The position numbers and the translations under genes were made by a program. Below, piece after piece: positions 7,281-16,178 of a stretch of 44,257 nt of DNA. The notes under the pieces are model-generated. The model saw only the letters and a program-made list of their open reading frames with translations. It was not told the DNA's origin and did not search any database. The DNA comes from Chitinophaga pinensis (GTDB taxonomy: Bacteria; Bacteroidota; Bacteroidia; Flavobacteriales; Flavobacteriaceae): assembly GCA_945873505.1 (NCBI GenBank), contig CAMCDQ010000016.1, positions 1-44,257 of the forward strand. Direction: 5' to 3'. The stretch's first letter is position 1. Every line of letters begins with the position of its first letter.

Positions 7281-10200
7281 ATGAAAAAAACTACTTTTTT
7301 ATTATTAATAATTTTATTCTCAGTTTCCGGTTTTTCACAGGCCTTGATTCAAGGCTTTGAAACACCTACAACTCCTTCTGGACTTCCTTTGAATTGGGTT
7401 AATTTTGAGAGTGGAGCGGCTTCAGAATCATGGTTTACAGATACTTCAGCACCTCACACGGGAACCAAGTCAGCATTGCTTTATGGAGAAAACATAGGAG
7501 TTGGAGTATCAGCAAAATATTATATAGCAACCCCATTGGTTACAATTCCTGTAAACGGACAATTGCGTTTTTGGGTAAAAACTTCATTGCAAGGAAATCA
7601 GGGGGGTGTTTTTAAAGTAAAAGTCGCCTCTGGAGCCTTGACTTCAAATCAAACTAATGAAGCTGCCTATACAACATTACAAACCTATACAGAATCTCAA
7701 CTAAGTACCAATGTTGCTCCGGCTCCCATAGTTTATGAGGAGCAAGTAATAAATTTTCCAGTTGCTTCATATCCAGCAAATACTCAGGTATACATTGCTT
7801 TTGTTTCTGAAGTTACTCAAGCGTCTCAATTTCAAGGAGATGATTTTTATTTGGACGATGTATTGGTAGTTTCAAGATGTTTAGAGCCAACAACATTAGC
7901 AGCAGGTACATTCACAGCCACAAGCGCAGTATTGAGTTGGACAAACCCAAACCCTATAATAGGTGCTGGACTTAACACTTGTAATCAATGGGAAATTGAA
8001 ATTATTCCAACAACTCAATTAGCCCCAACAGGTGCTGGAATACTTGTAAATACAAATCCATATACCGCAACAACATTAACTGCTGCACCATTTGCACCAT
8101 TACAACCATTAACACAATATAAATATTATGTTCGGTCTATTTGTTTGTTTTCTGGAAGTATATGGGCTGGGCCATTTACGTTTACTACAGCTCCAGGACT
8201 TCCAGTTTGTGGGGGCAATTTTGTTGATCCTGGGGGGTTAAGTAACTATGGAAATTTTGCCAATTCAACTGTCAGAATTTGCCCAGTAACTACAGGGGAT
8301 TTAGTTACAGTTACTTTTTCGCAATTTGCCACTGAGCTTGATTTTGATATTTTAAAGGTTTATAATGGAAATACTGTTTCTCCAGCAAATCTATTAGGAA
8401 CTTATTCGGGAACTCTCACAGGAAATGCATTGCCTGGGCCTTTTACATCTTCTGCTTCTAATGGATGTTTAACTTTTGTATTTACTTCTGACGACTCCAC
8501 TGTTGCTGCAGGTTGGCTAGCTAATGTAACTTGTGCACCTGTACCTACTTGTACAAGACCATCTGCTTTAACAACTTCAACGGTAACAATTAATTCAGTT
8601 TCATTGGCGTGGACACAGCCACTAAATCCAAACGGCACGCGAGCTACTGCATGGCAATATCTTGCTTTACCCTGTGGGACCGCTGCTCCAACAGCTAGTA
8701 CAGTAGGATGGCTATCCGCACCGACAAACCCATTTATAGCAACAGGATTAATTCCTGGAAAGTGTTATGATTTTTACGTAAGAGCATCTTGTTCTTCAAC
8801 GGATACAAGCGCATGGTCTTTACCTAAATCAGCTTCAACATTACCTGGTTGTGGAGGATTTTTTACTGATGCAGGCGGTACCATTGCGAATTATGCTAAT
8901 AGCTCAAACATAACAAATACAATTTGTCCAATTAATACAGGAGACCAAGTTACAGTTACTTTTACTTCTTTTTCTACACAATTAAGTACCGATTTATTAA
9001 AAATTTATGATGGTAATAGTGTTGCTACCGGAACACTTTTAGGAACTTTTTCTGGGACAACTATTCCAGGGCCAATAACCGCATCTGGTCCAACAGGGTG
9101 CTTAACATTCGTTTTTACATCAAATGCAACTACTAATTCAACTGGTTGGGAATCTAATATTACCTGTTTACCAGCTCCAACTTGTACAAAACCAAAAACG
9201 CTAACGGTTACGCAAATAACCCAATCCACTGCATTATTAGGATGGACACAATTAGCCAATCCTGATGGAAGTTCGGCTTCGGCATGGCAAGTATTGGCTC
9301 TGCCTTGTGGCTCACCTGCCCCAACAGCAGCATCAATAGGTTGGTTAAATGCCAATTCAAATCCTTTTTATATAACCGGATTAAATTCTGCTACTTGTTA
9401 TGAGTATTATGTTAGAGCGGTTTGTTCTCCAACAGATTCTAGTTTTATTGTAGGACCAAAAAGTTTCAACACATTAATAGCAAACGATGAATGTGCTGGA
9501 GCAATTGAAATTCCAGTAAATCAAAATACAAATTGTTTGCAAACAACATTTGGAAGCTTAACATTTGCAACAGCATCACTAGTAACCAATTCATGCGGAA
9601 CAACGGCATCAGCGGATGATAATGATGATGTTTGGTTTAAATTTACAGCAACTTCAACAAGTCATTACATAACAATACTAGGGCCTAATTATACTGCCGA
9701 GCCATTCAATATTAATTACGCGCTTTATACAGGAACTTGTGGAGTTTTAACTCAATTTGGAGGATGTATTGTTAACAATGACAATTTGGCTACAGGGTTA
9801 ACTGTTGGTCGAACCTATTATGTTAGAGTTTATTCATCAGGAACAACAGCAGTAACCACTACTTTTGAACTTTGTGTAGGAACCAATGTGGGAACTTGTG
9901 CAACGGCATTACCATTGTGTGCAATTACTCCAATTATTATTCCAAATAATGTAGGTGTTCCAACACTTCCCAATCCAGTGAGTCCATATTCAACAACAAG
10001 TGCAGTAGTAGGGTGTTTATTTACAGCACCTTCTCCAACATTTTATTATTTACAAATACCAACAAGTGGGAATTACAACTTTTTCTTAGAGCAAAACACA
10101 AGCAGTACTTTTAACGGTACCGGAATTGATGTGGATTTTGTTGCTTGGGGGCCATTTGCCACTAACGCTGCAGCTTGTGCTGGAATAACAACAGCAAATG

Positions 10201-12617
10201 CACCACCTACCGGACCAAGTTTAGGATGTAGTTACTCAGCAGCGGCTACTGAAAATTTTGGCATAAATAACGCTATAGCTGGTGAAGTATATGTGATTAT
10301 GATTACAAACTTTAATGGTAGAAAAGGATTTGTTAGAATAACCCAAACACAAGGGCCTATTCCTTTGTTTTGTTGTCCTTTTGGAAACTTTACATACCCA
10401 AAAACTTTTTATTGTCAAAACGAAGCCAATCCAAGTCCAACATTAATTAGTAATGCAGTTGCAGGGATTTATAGTTCTACAGCTGGGTTATCTTTAAATC
10501 CAACAACAGGATTAATTAATCTTGCTGCAAGTACGCCTGGAACCTATATAATTCACAATACTGTTGCGCCATCTGGTACTTGTCCATCCGATGATGACAC
10601 TTGGACAATAACAATTACAGCACCGCCAACAAGTATTGGTATCACTTACAGTGCACCATCATTTTGTAAATTAAACTCAACGTTGCAAAATATTTCTCAA
10701 ATAGGAAGTACAGGAGGAAATTATACAGTTGCTCCAGCTGTTGGATTATCTTTAAATACAACAACCGGAACTTTTACTCCAAGTACAAGTACAGTAGGAA
10801 CCTATTTAGTAAGTTACAACCTACCACAATTGGGCGGATGTCCCGGTGCAATTAGTACAACTCAAGTTACAATTACCGCAGTGCCAGTAGCGGCCTTTAT
10901 TTATAATTCAGCTACATATTGTCAAACAGGAACTAATCCAGTTCTTAGTTATACAGGAGGTGGTGTTGCAGGAGTTTATAGTTCAACAGCGGGGCTTACT
11001 TTAGACCCAACTACAGGGGCGATTAATTTAGCTACTAGCACAATAGGAAGTTATGTTATTACAAATACCATTGCTGCCTCTGGCGGATGTGGTGATGTGA
11101 CGGCTACTTTTTCAATCACAATTACATCACCATCAATAGCAACATTTAGTTATACCGGTTCTCCTTATTGTAATACTTTTTCAAATCCGTCTCCAACATT
11201 TTCAGGAGGTGGAGTTTCAGGAGTATTTACATCAACTTCTGGATTAAGTATTAATACTGCTACAGGCGAAATAAATTTAGCATCAAGTACAGTAGGAACA
11301 TATACTGTTACGAATACTATTACTGCAACTGGGGGATGTGCTGTCGTTTTGGCAACAGCTCAAGTTACAATTACCGCAGTGCCAGTAGCGGCCTTTATTT
11401 ACGATTCAGCTACATATTGTAAAACAGGAACTAATCCAGTTCTTAGTTATACAGGAGGTGGTGTTGCAGGAGTTTACAGTTCAACAGCGGGTCTAACTTT
11501 AGACTCAACCACAGGGGCGATTAATTTAGCTACTAGCACACCAGGAAATTATGTTATTACAAATACCATTGCTGCTTCTGGCGGATGTGGTGTTGTGACG
11601 GCTACTTTTTCAATCACAATTACATCACCATCTATAGCGACATTTAGTTATACCAGTTCTCCTTATTGTAGCACTTCTTCAAATCCGTCTCCAACATTTT
11701 CAGGAGGTGGAGTTTCAGGAGTATTTACATCAACTTCTGGATTAAGTATTAATACTGCCACAGGGGTAATAAATTTAGCATCAAGTACAGCAGGAACATA
11801 TACTGTTACGAATACTATTGCTGCAACAGGAGGGTGTGCTGCCGTTGTTGCAACAGCTCAAGTTACAATTACCGCAGTGCCTTCAGCAACAATATCCTAT
11901 GGCAACTCATTCTACTGTTATGATAATGTAGGATTGCAACCAGTAATTTTAATTGGTACAAGCGGAGGAGCGTATAGTGTAACGCCGACAGGATTAACTT
12001 TAAGTTCAACTTCTGGAGCAATTAATGCTGGCACAAGCCAAGGAGGAGTTTATACTATTACTTATACAATTGCAGCTTCAGGAGGGTGTTCTCAATTAGT
12101 TACAACAGCAACTGTAACAATTATTCCAGAAGTAAATGTAGAATTAAGAGCAGAATGTCTTGCTTCTAATTTTACGATAACAGCATTACCAGTTGCCGGA
12201 TCGTTCGATCCTTTGACAGCTACTTACGAGTGGAGCGGGCCAAACGGGTATACTTTTGGACCAACTCCTTCTCCTTCAATAGTTGTAACGGAACCAGGAA
12301 CATACACTTCAACGGTTACTTATGATGGCTGTACACATGTAAATACTCATCTTGTAAACAGCACAACCTGTACAATGCAAAAAGGAATTTCTCCAAATGG
12401 AGACGGTGACAATGAAGAATTTTTATTAGCAGATGTAAAATCACTAAGTATATTCAACAGGTACGGTTCTAAAGTCTATAACCATGGGCTTAATTATACC
12501 AATCAATGGCATGGTCAAACAAATGCTGGTGACGCACTTCCTGACGGGACTTATTATTATGTAATTACAAGAACTTCGGGCGAGACAATTACAGGATGGA
12601 TTTATATTAATAAATAG
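7281..12617 (+). CDS. Large T9SS type B cargo: modular cell-surface adhesin-like protein
   Basis: A 1778-residue secreted protein. A signal peptide (about 1-20, ending SGFSQ) is followed by a choice-of-anchor/cleaved-adhesin-like domain (~20-195). FN3-like and CUB-like domains then alternate: FN3 ~200-305, CUB ~310-415 (CGGNFVDPGG), FN3 ~424-525, CUB ~524-635 (CGGFFTDAGG), FN3 ~635-735. Next come a region beginning NDECAGAIEIP, a second cysteine-containing region, and seven ~83-residue Ig-like modules (~1035-1620), each with a YC...GG..SG.Y.S..GL pattern. The C-terminus (SPNGDGDNEEF... IFNRYGSKVY ... LPDGTYYYV) is the gliding-associated type B sorting domain. Two 498-bp stretches are near-identical tandem copies. 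Type B cargo depends on a SprF-like partner, and one is encoded next. Confidence 0.93.
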   Translation: MKKTTFLLLIILFSVSGFSQALIQGFETPTTPSGLPLNWVNFESGAASESWFTDTSAPHTGTKSALLYGENIGVGVSAKYYIATPLVTIPVNGQLRFWVKTSLQGNQGGVFKVKVASGALTSNQTNEAAYTTLQTYTESQLSTNVAPAPIVYEEQVINFPVASYPANTQVYIAFVSEVTQASQFQGDDFYLDDVLVVSRCLEPTTLAAGTFTATSAVLSWTNPNPIIGAGLNTCNQWEIEIIPTTQLAPTGAGILVNTNPYTATTLTAAPFAPLQPLTQYKYYVRSICLFSGSIWAGPFTFTTAPGLPVCGGNFVDPGGLSNYGNFANSTVRICPVTTGDLVTVTFSQFATELDFDILKVYNGNTVSPANLLGTYSGTLTGNALPGPFTSSASNGCLTFVFTSDDSTVAAGWLANVTCAPVPTCTRPSALTTSTVTINSVSLAWTQPLNPNGTRATAWQYLALPCGTAAPTASTVGWLSAPTNPFIATGLIPGKCYDFYVRASCSSTDTSAWSLPKSASTLPGCGGFFTDAGGTIANYANSSNITNTICPINTGDQVTVTFTSFSTQLSTDLLKIYDGNSVATGTLLGTFSGTTIPGPITASGPTGCLTFVFTSNATTNSTGWESNITCLPAPTCTKPKTLTVTQITQSTALLGWTQLANPDGSSASAWQVLALPCGSPAPTAASIGWLNANSNPFYITGLNSATCYEYYVRAVCSPTDSSFIVGPKSFNTLIANDECAGAIEIPVNQNTNCLQTTFGSLTFATASLVTNSCGTTASADDNDDVWFKFTATSTSHYITILGPNYTAEPFNINYALYTGTCGVLTQFGGCIVNNDNLATGLTVGRTYYVRVYSSGTTAVTTTFELCVGTNVGTCATALPLCAITPIIIPNNVGVPTLPNPVSPYSTTSAVVGCLFTAPSPTFYYLQIPTSGNYNFFLEQNTSSTFNGTGIDVDFVAWGPFATNAAACAGITTANAPPTGPSLGCSYSAAATENFGINNAIAGEVYVIMITNFNGRKGFVRITQTQGPIPLFCCPFGNFTYPKTFYCQNEANPSPTLISNAVAGIYSSTAGLSLNPTTGLINLAASTPGTYIIHNTVAPSGTCPSDDDTWTITITAPPTSIGITYSAPSFCKLNSTLQNISQIGSTGGNYTVAPAVGLSLNTTTGTFTPSTSTVGTYLVSYNLPQLGGCPGAISTTQVTITAVPVAAFIYNSATYCQTGTNPVLSYTGGGVAGVYSSTAGLTLDPTTGAINLATSTIGSYVITNTIAASGGCGDVTATFSITITSPSIATFSYTGSPYCNTFSNPSPTFSGGGVSGVFTSTSGLSINTATGEINLASSTVGTYTVTNTITATGGCAVVLATAQVTITAVPVAAFIYDSATYCKTGTNPVLSYTGGGVAGVYSSTAGLTLDSTTGAINLATSTPGNYVITNTIAASGGCGVVTATFSITITSPSIATFSYTSSPYCSTSSNPSPTFSGGGVSGVFTSTSGLSINTATGVINLASSTAGTYTVTNTIAATGGCAAVVATAQVTITAVPSATISYGNSFYCYDNVGLQPVILIGTSGGAYSVTPTGLTLSSTSGAINAGTSQGGVYTITYTIAASGGCSQLVTTATVTIIPEVNVELRAECLASNFTITALPVAGSFDPLTATYEWSGPNGYTFGPTPSPSIVVTEPGTYTSTVTYDGCTHVNTHLVNSTTCTMQKGISPNGDGDNEEFLLADVKSLSIFNRYGSKVYNHGLNYTNQWHGQTNAGDALPDGTYYYVITRTSGETITGWIYINK
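10863..11858 (+). repeat. Two 498-bp in-frame tandem copies inside the adhesin gene
   Basis: Unit 1 spans 10863-11360 and unit 2 spans 11361-11858. Both begin CAAGTTACAATTACCGCAG, and a third copy of this boundary word starts at 11859. The distance is exactly 498 bases (166 residues, two ~83-residue modules), with only scattered substitutions between copies. This points to recent duplication and possible copy-number change by recombination. Confidence 0.92.
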
Positions 12618-12633
12618 AAAAATAAGATTTTAA

Positions 12634-12663
12634 CTCTGCTGAAAACATATAAAATCAGCAGAG
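12634..12663 (+). promoter_or_regulatory. Intercistronic hairpin between the adhesin and PorP/SprF genes
   Basis: CTCTGCTGA (12634-12642) and TCAGCAGAG (12655-12663) form a perfect 9-bp stem with a 12-base loop. No T-run follows, so it is not a normal terminator. It could block 3' exonucleases or set relative expression of a huge upstream and a small downstream gene. Confidence 0.6.
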
Positions 12664-12687
12664 CTATAAATCCTCAAAAAAACCCTT

Positions 12688-13608
12688 ATGAAAAAAATAC
12701 TTTTACCAGCGCTTTTACTTTTGTTAACCTTTTGGAACGCTATCGCGCAACAAGACCCACATTATACACAATATATGTATAATATGAACATAATTAATCC
12801 CGCTTATGCAGGATCTAAAGAAAATTTATCTTTTGGATTATTATATAGAAAACAATGGATTGAAATTGAGGACGCTCCAACAACTTTTTCACTTTCGGGG
12901 TCAGCTCCTGTAGGTAAAAATGTGGGATTGGGATTGTCTATAATTTCAGATAAAATAGGTCCTGTTGAAGAAAACAATGTTTATGGAGATTTCTCATATA
13001 CCTTAAACTTAGGAGGAGAACACCGCTTGGCATTGGGTTTAAAAGCGGGAGTTACTTTTCAAAAAATTGGTTTAAGAAGCATTATACAACCAACGCTTCC
13101 TGATCCAAATGATGGTGCATTCTCTGAAGACACGAACAACACAAAATTAAATATTGGAACAGGATTGTTTTACTATACCAACAAATATTACTTTGCACTT
13201 TCGATTCCCAATATGTTAAAATCAGCACATTTAGATTATAATGGGATCAAATACGGAACAGAAATTCAGCATTATTTTTTAACTGGAGGATATGTATTTG
13301 ATTTGAATCCAAATTTAAAATTTAAGCCTTTTGCAATGGTTAAATCGGCATTTAACGCTCCAACATCTTTGGATATTTCTACCAATTTCTTGTATCTTGA
13401 AAAATTTGAAATGGGCGCTACTTTCAGATTGCAAGATTCATTTGGAGCAATGGTAAATTACGCTATTTCGCCTTCCTTGAGAATTGGCTATGCTTATGAC
13501 CATATTGTTTCCGATTTGAAAGTTAGTACACCATCATCTCACGAAATCATTTTGTTATTTGATTTGAATTTCCCGAAAAAAGTTTCTCGTTCACCTAGAT
13601 ATTTCTAA
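12688..13608 (+). CDS. PorP/SprF family type IX secretion outer-membrane protein
   Basis: A 306-residue protein with a signal peptide (MKKILLPALLLLLTFWNAIA-Q) and the family opening QDPHYTQYMYNMNIINPAYAGS. The rest alternates beta-strand-like segments, as expected for an outer-membrane barrel. In Flavobacterium johnsoniae, SprF is needed for secretion and surface attachment of SprB, and type B CTD cargo is generally paired with a SprF-like gene. Its position 70 bases after a type B cargo gene and 18 bases before an OmpA/PD40 gene fits that pairing. Whether it is dedicated to this cargo is inference. Confidence 0.93.
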   Translation: MKKILLPALLLLLTFWNAIAQQDPHYTQYMYNMNIINPAYAGSKENLSFGLLYRKQWIEIEDAPTTFSLSGSAPVGKNVGLGLSIISDKIGPVEENNVYGDFSYTLNLGGEHRLALGLKAGVTFQKIGLRSIIQPTLPDPNDGAFSEDTNNTKLNIGTGLFYYTNKYYFALSIPNMLKSAHLDYNGIKYGTEIQHYFLTGGYVFDLNPNLKFKPFAMVKSAFNAPTSLDISTNFLYLEKFEMGATFRLQDSFGAMVNYAISPSLRIGYAYDHIVSDLKVSTPSSHEIILLFDLNFPKKVSRSPRYF

Positions 13609-13626
13609 AATAAAAAAACATCAATA

Positions 13627-15498
13627 ATGAAAAATATATATCTATTATTAAGTTTTGTGATAGTTACCACAATAACTTTAAAAGCACAAACAAAAGAAAC
13701 CGAAAAGGCAGATAAATTATTTAAGCAATTTGAATATCTAGATGCAAGTACCGAATACTTAAAACTCGTTGGTATAGGTAAAAAAGAAAACTATATTTAT
13801 AATCAACTTGCAGAAAGTTATTATAATATGTTTAACACAAAAGAAGCCATTAAGTGGTACGCTCTTTCCGTAACCCAACCTCAAGATGCAGAAACCTATT
13901 TTAAATATGCTCAAATGCTTAAGGCAAGTGGCAAATATGAAGAGTCAAATGCACAAATGGCTATTTTTGCAAATAAAAGACCAAAAGATTTAAGGGCAAT
14001 TTCTTTTAATGAAAATCCAAATTACATCCCAAAATTGCTTAGCAAGAAAAAATCATTCGATGTAAAATCAATTTCAATCAATAGCGACAAGTCAGAATTT
14101 GGCCCAATGTTAAGCAATGATAATGTATTTTACTTTTCTAGCGCAAGAAGAAAATCAAGAAAAACTGCTGGATGGAATGACGAATCATACTTGGATTTAT
14201 ACCAATCTATTTACAATGAAGATGGAGCATTTAGCCCAGCAACAGAGGTTCAAGAAATAAATACCGTTTGGCATGATGGCCCAGCGGCAGTTAGTAGCAA
14301 TGGGAAAACTATTTATTTTTCTAGGGATAGTCGCGTGCTTAAAGATTATGAAAATGACAAAGGGATTAACACCAAATTTAGTCAGATGTATCTTTATAAA
14401 GCTACAAAAGCTAATGACAAATGGAGTAATATTGCCCAATTACCATTTAATAGCAAGACTTATTCTGTAAGCAACCCAAGTATTAGTAAAGATGGTAAAA
14501 CATTGTACTTTAATTCAAATATGCCAGGAGGAATTGGAGGGAATGATATTTGGAAAGTTGAAATTAAAGAAGGCGATGTTTATGGAACACCTGAAAATTT
14601 AGGATCAAAAGTTAATACAGAAGGCAACGAACAATTCCCTTCAATTACAGATGATAATGTACTTTATTTTTCATCAAGCGCAAAACAAGGACTTGGTGGT
14701 TTAGATGTTTATTCAATCAATTTGAATAAATCAGAAGAGGCTCAAAATCTTGGAAAACCTATAAATAGCGAGAAAGACGACTTTTCTTTTTCATTTAATA
14801 CTAAGCATAATATTGGCTTCTTTTCAAGCAATAGAGCTGGTTCAGACGACATTTATACTGCAGCGCCTGTTTGTAGTGTTGAATCGACAATTGTTGTAAC
14901 AAATGCAGTATCTGGTCAAATACTTGCAGACGCAAGTGTAGCAATATTAGATGATAAGAAAAACATCATTGAAACGAAAAATTCTGATGCAAATGGAAAT
15001 GTTGAATATGTTTTAGAATGCAACAAAGACTATAGTCTTCAAGTTACTAAAGATGGTTTTGAAAGTGGGGTATTTGTTATAGCAAAAAACAAAGGCGGGA
15101 AATTAAATGTTCCAGCGCCTTTAAATCCAATAGAAATAATCATTAGACCTACTGAGATTGTTTTAAACCCAATTTTCTTTGAATTTAATAAAAGTAATAT
15201 TACTCAAGAAGGTGCTTTTGAGTTGGATAAATTAGTTCAAGTAATGAAAAGCAACGACAAGCTAATCATATTTACCAAGTCACATACCGATAACAGAGGA
15301 AGTGACAATTTCAATTTGATTTTATCAGACAAACGTGCTAAAGCAACAGTTCAATATATAATTTCTAAAGGTATTCAAGCTTCTAGAATTTCTGGAAATG
15401 GATATGGAGAAACAGAGCCAAAAGTTGACTGTAAAGAAAATTGTACTGAAGAAGAATATGCGCAAAACAGACGTTCAGAATTCTTAATTGTGAAATAA
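13627..15498 (+). CDS. OmpA family protein with TPR and PD40 propeller domains (PorE-like)
   Basis: A 623-residue secreted protein. It has a signal peptide (about 1-20, ...TLKAQ), TPR-like helices (~25-110) and a WD40-like PD40 propeller (~150-400) with repeats such as GKTIYFSRD, GKTLYFNSN and DNVLYFSSS. A small carboxypeptidase-regulatory-like domain (~415-490) and a C-terminal OmpA-like domain (~505-623) follow; the OmpA motif SHTDNRGSDNFNLILSDKRA and the ending NRRSEFLIVK suggest peptidoglycan binding. The architecture matches PorE and its paralogues, which link T9SS PorP/SprF proteins to the cell wall. It follows the PorP/SprF gene by 18 bases and is last in the operon; a terminator lies just after it. 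Confidence 0.92.
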   Translation: MKNIYLLLSFVIVTTITLKAQTKETEKADKLFKQFEYLDASTEYLKLVGIGKKENYIYNQLAESYYNMFNTKEAIKWYALSVTQPQDAETYFKYAQMLKASGKYEESNAQMAIFANKRPKDLRAISFNENPNYIPKLLSKKKSFDVKSISINSDKSEFGPMLSNDNVFYFSSARRKSRKTAGWNDESYLDLYQSIYNEDGAFSPATEVQEINTVWHDGPAAVSSNGKTIYFSRDSRVLKDYENDKGINTKFSQMYLYKATKANDKWSNIAQLPFNSKTYSVSNPSISKDGKTLYFNSNMPGGIGGNDIWKVEIKEGDVYGTPENLGSKVNTEGNEQFPSITDDNVLYFSSSAKQGLGGLDVYSINLNKSEEAQNLGKPINSEKDDFSFSFNTKHNIGFFSSNRAGSDDIYTAAPVCSVESTIVVTNAVSGQILADASVAILDDKKNIIETKNSDANGNVEYVLECNKDYSLQVTKDGFESGVFVIAKNKGGKLNVPAPLNPIEIIIRPTEIVLNPIFFEFNKSNITQEGAFELDKLVQVMKSNDKLIIFTKSHTDNRGSDNFNLILSDKRAKATVQYIISKGIQASRISGNGYGETEPKVDCKENCTEEEYAQNRRSEFLIVK

Positions 15499-15520
15499 AT
15501 CGCAATAAACTTATTTACAA

Positions 15521-15554
15521 AAAAAATGCCCGATAGAAATTTTGGGCATTTTTT
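15521..15554 (+). terminator. Rho-independent terminator of the adhesin operon
   Basis: The stem ATGCCC (15526-15531) / GGGCAT (15544-15549), extended by A/T pairs, is followed by a T-run to 15554. Confidence 0.8.
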
Positions 15555-15585
15555 GTGAAATTATAATATGAAATTTCAGATTACT

Positions 15586-16116
15586 TTATAAATACCTAGA
15601 ATCAGTTTCCATTATTGTCCCGCAATTGGTGCACGTTCTTAGCTTTACAGAAGTATAAAATTGTTGATAATGAGGTAAAAAATCTTTTTCTATATCCTGC
15701 AATTCAAAGTAAACATCGTGAAGTTTGTGGTTGCATTTTTCGCAAAACCAAAGTAATCCATCTGTAAATCCTTTTCCAGCTCTTTTCCGTTCTATTACTA
15801 ATCCAATCGACCCTTCAGAACGTATTGGTGAATGTGGGATTTTGGCCGGATTTAAGTACATATCACCCGCAGAAAGTTCCATTTCTTGGCGTTCACCATC
15901 TAATTGAATTACAACCTTAATAGAACCCTCAAGTTGGTAAAATAACTCTTCGGTTTCATTATAATGATAATCCTTTCTTGCATTAGGACCTGCCACAATC
16001 ATAACGATATAATCTTCAGAATCTACATAAATGTTTTTATTCCCAACAGGAGGTTTTAGAAGATGACGGTTTTCCTTAATCCATTTATTGAGATTAAAAG
16101 GTTTTAAAACACCCAT
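15586..16116 (-). CDS. 3-hydroxyanthranilate 3,4-dioxygenase
   Basis: Cupin-fold Fe(II) dioxygenase that opens 3-hydroxyanthranilate to aminocarboxymuconate semialdehyde, a step of tryptophan (kynurenine) degradation and of NAD synthesis from tryptophan. Iron ligands H51, E57 and H95 and substrate residues R47 and R99 sit at the positions known from the bacterial enzyme. The C-terminal second metal site is also present, with two CxxC pairs (CEKC and CTNC). At 176 residues it is the standard bacterial length. No other kynurenine-pathway gene is in the window, so partner genes must be elsewhere. It is commonly named nbaC or haaO. It stands alone between two terminators. Confidence 0.95.
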   Translation of the reverse strand: MGVLKPFNLNKWIKENRHLLKPPVGNKNIYVDSEDYIVMIVAGPNARKDYHYNETEELFYQLEGSIKVVIQLDGERQEMELSAGDMYLNPAKIPHSPIRSEGSIGLVIERKRAGKGFTDGLLWFCEKCNHKLHDVYFELQDIEKDFLPHYQQFYTSVKLRTCTNCGTIMETDSRYL

Positions 16117-16143
16117 AGCAATATTTTTTAGATACTAATTTAC

Positions 16144-16173
16144 AAAAAAAAGGGTATTTTGAACCAACCCTTT
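16144..16173 (-). terminator. Terminator after the secreted nuclease/phosphatase gene
   Basis: On the minus strand, AAGGG...CCCTT with a ~13-base loop is followed by eight Ts. It lies 6 bases past the stop of the gene at 16179-17285. Confidence 0.65.
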
Positions 16174-16178
16174 AGATA

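Noticed and set aside
8402..9355. Minus-strand open frames inside the adhesin gene (8402-8638, 9005-9355)
   Set aside because: They are mirror frames of FN3/CUB-coding DNA with low-complexity translation and no start context.
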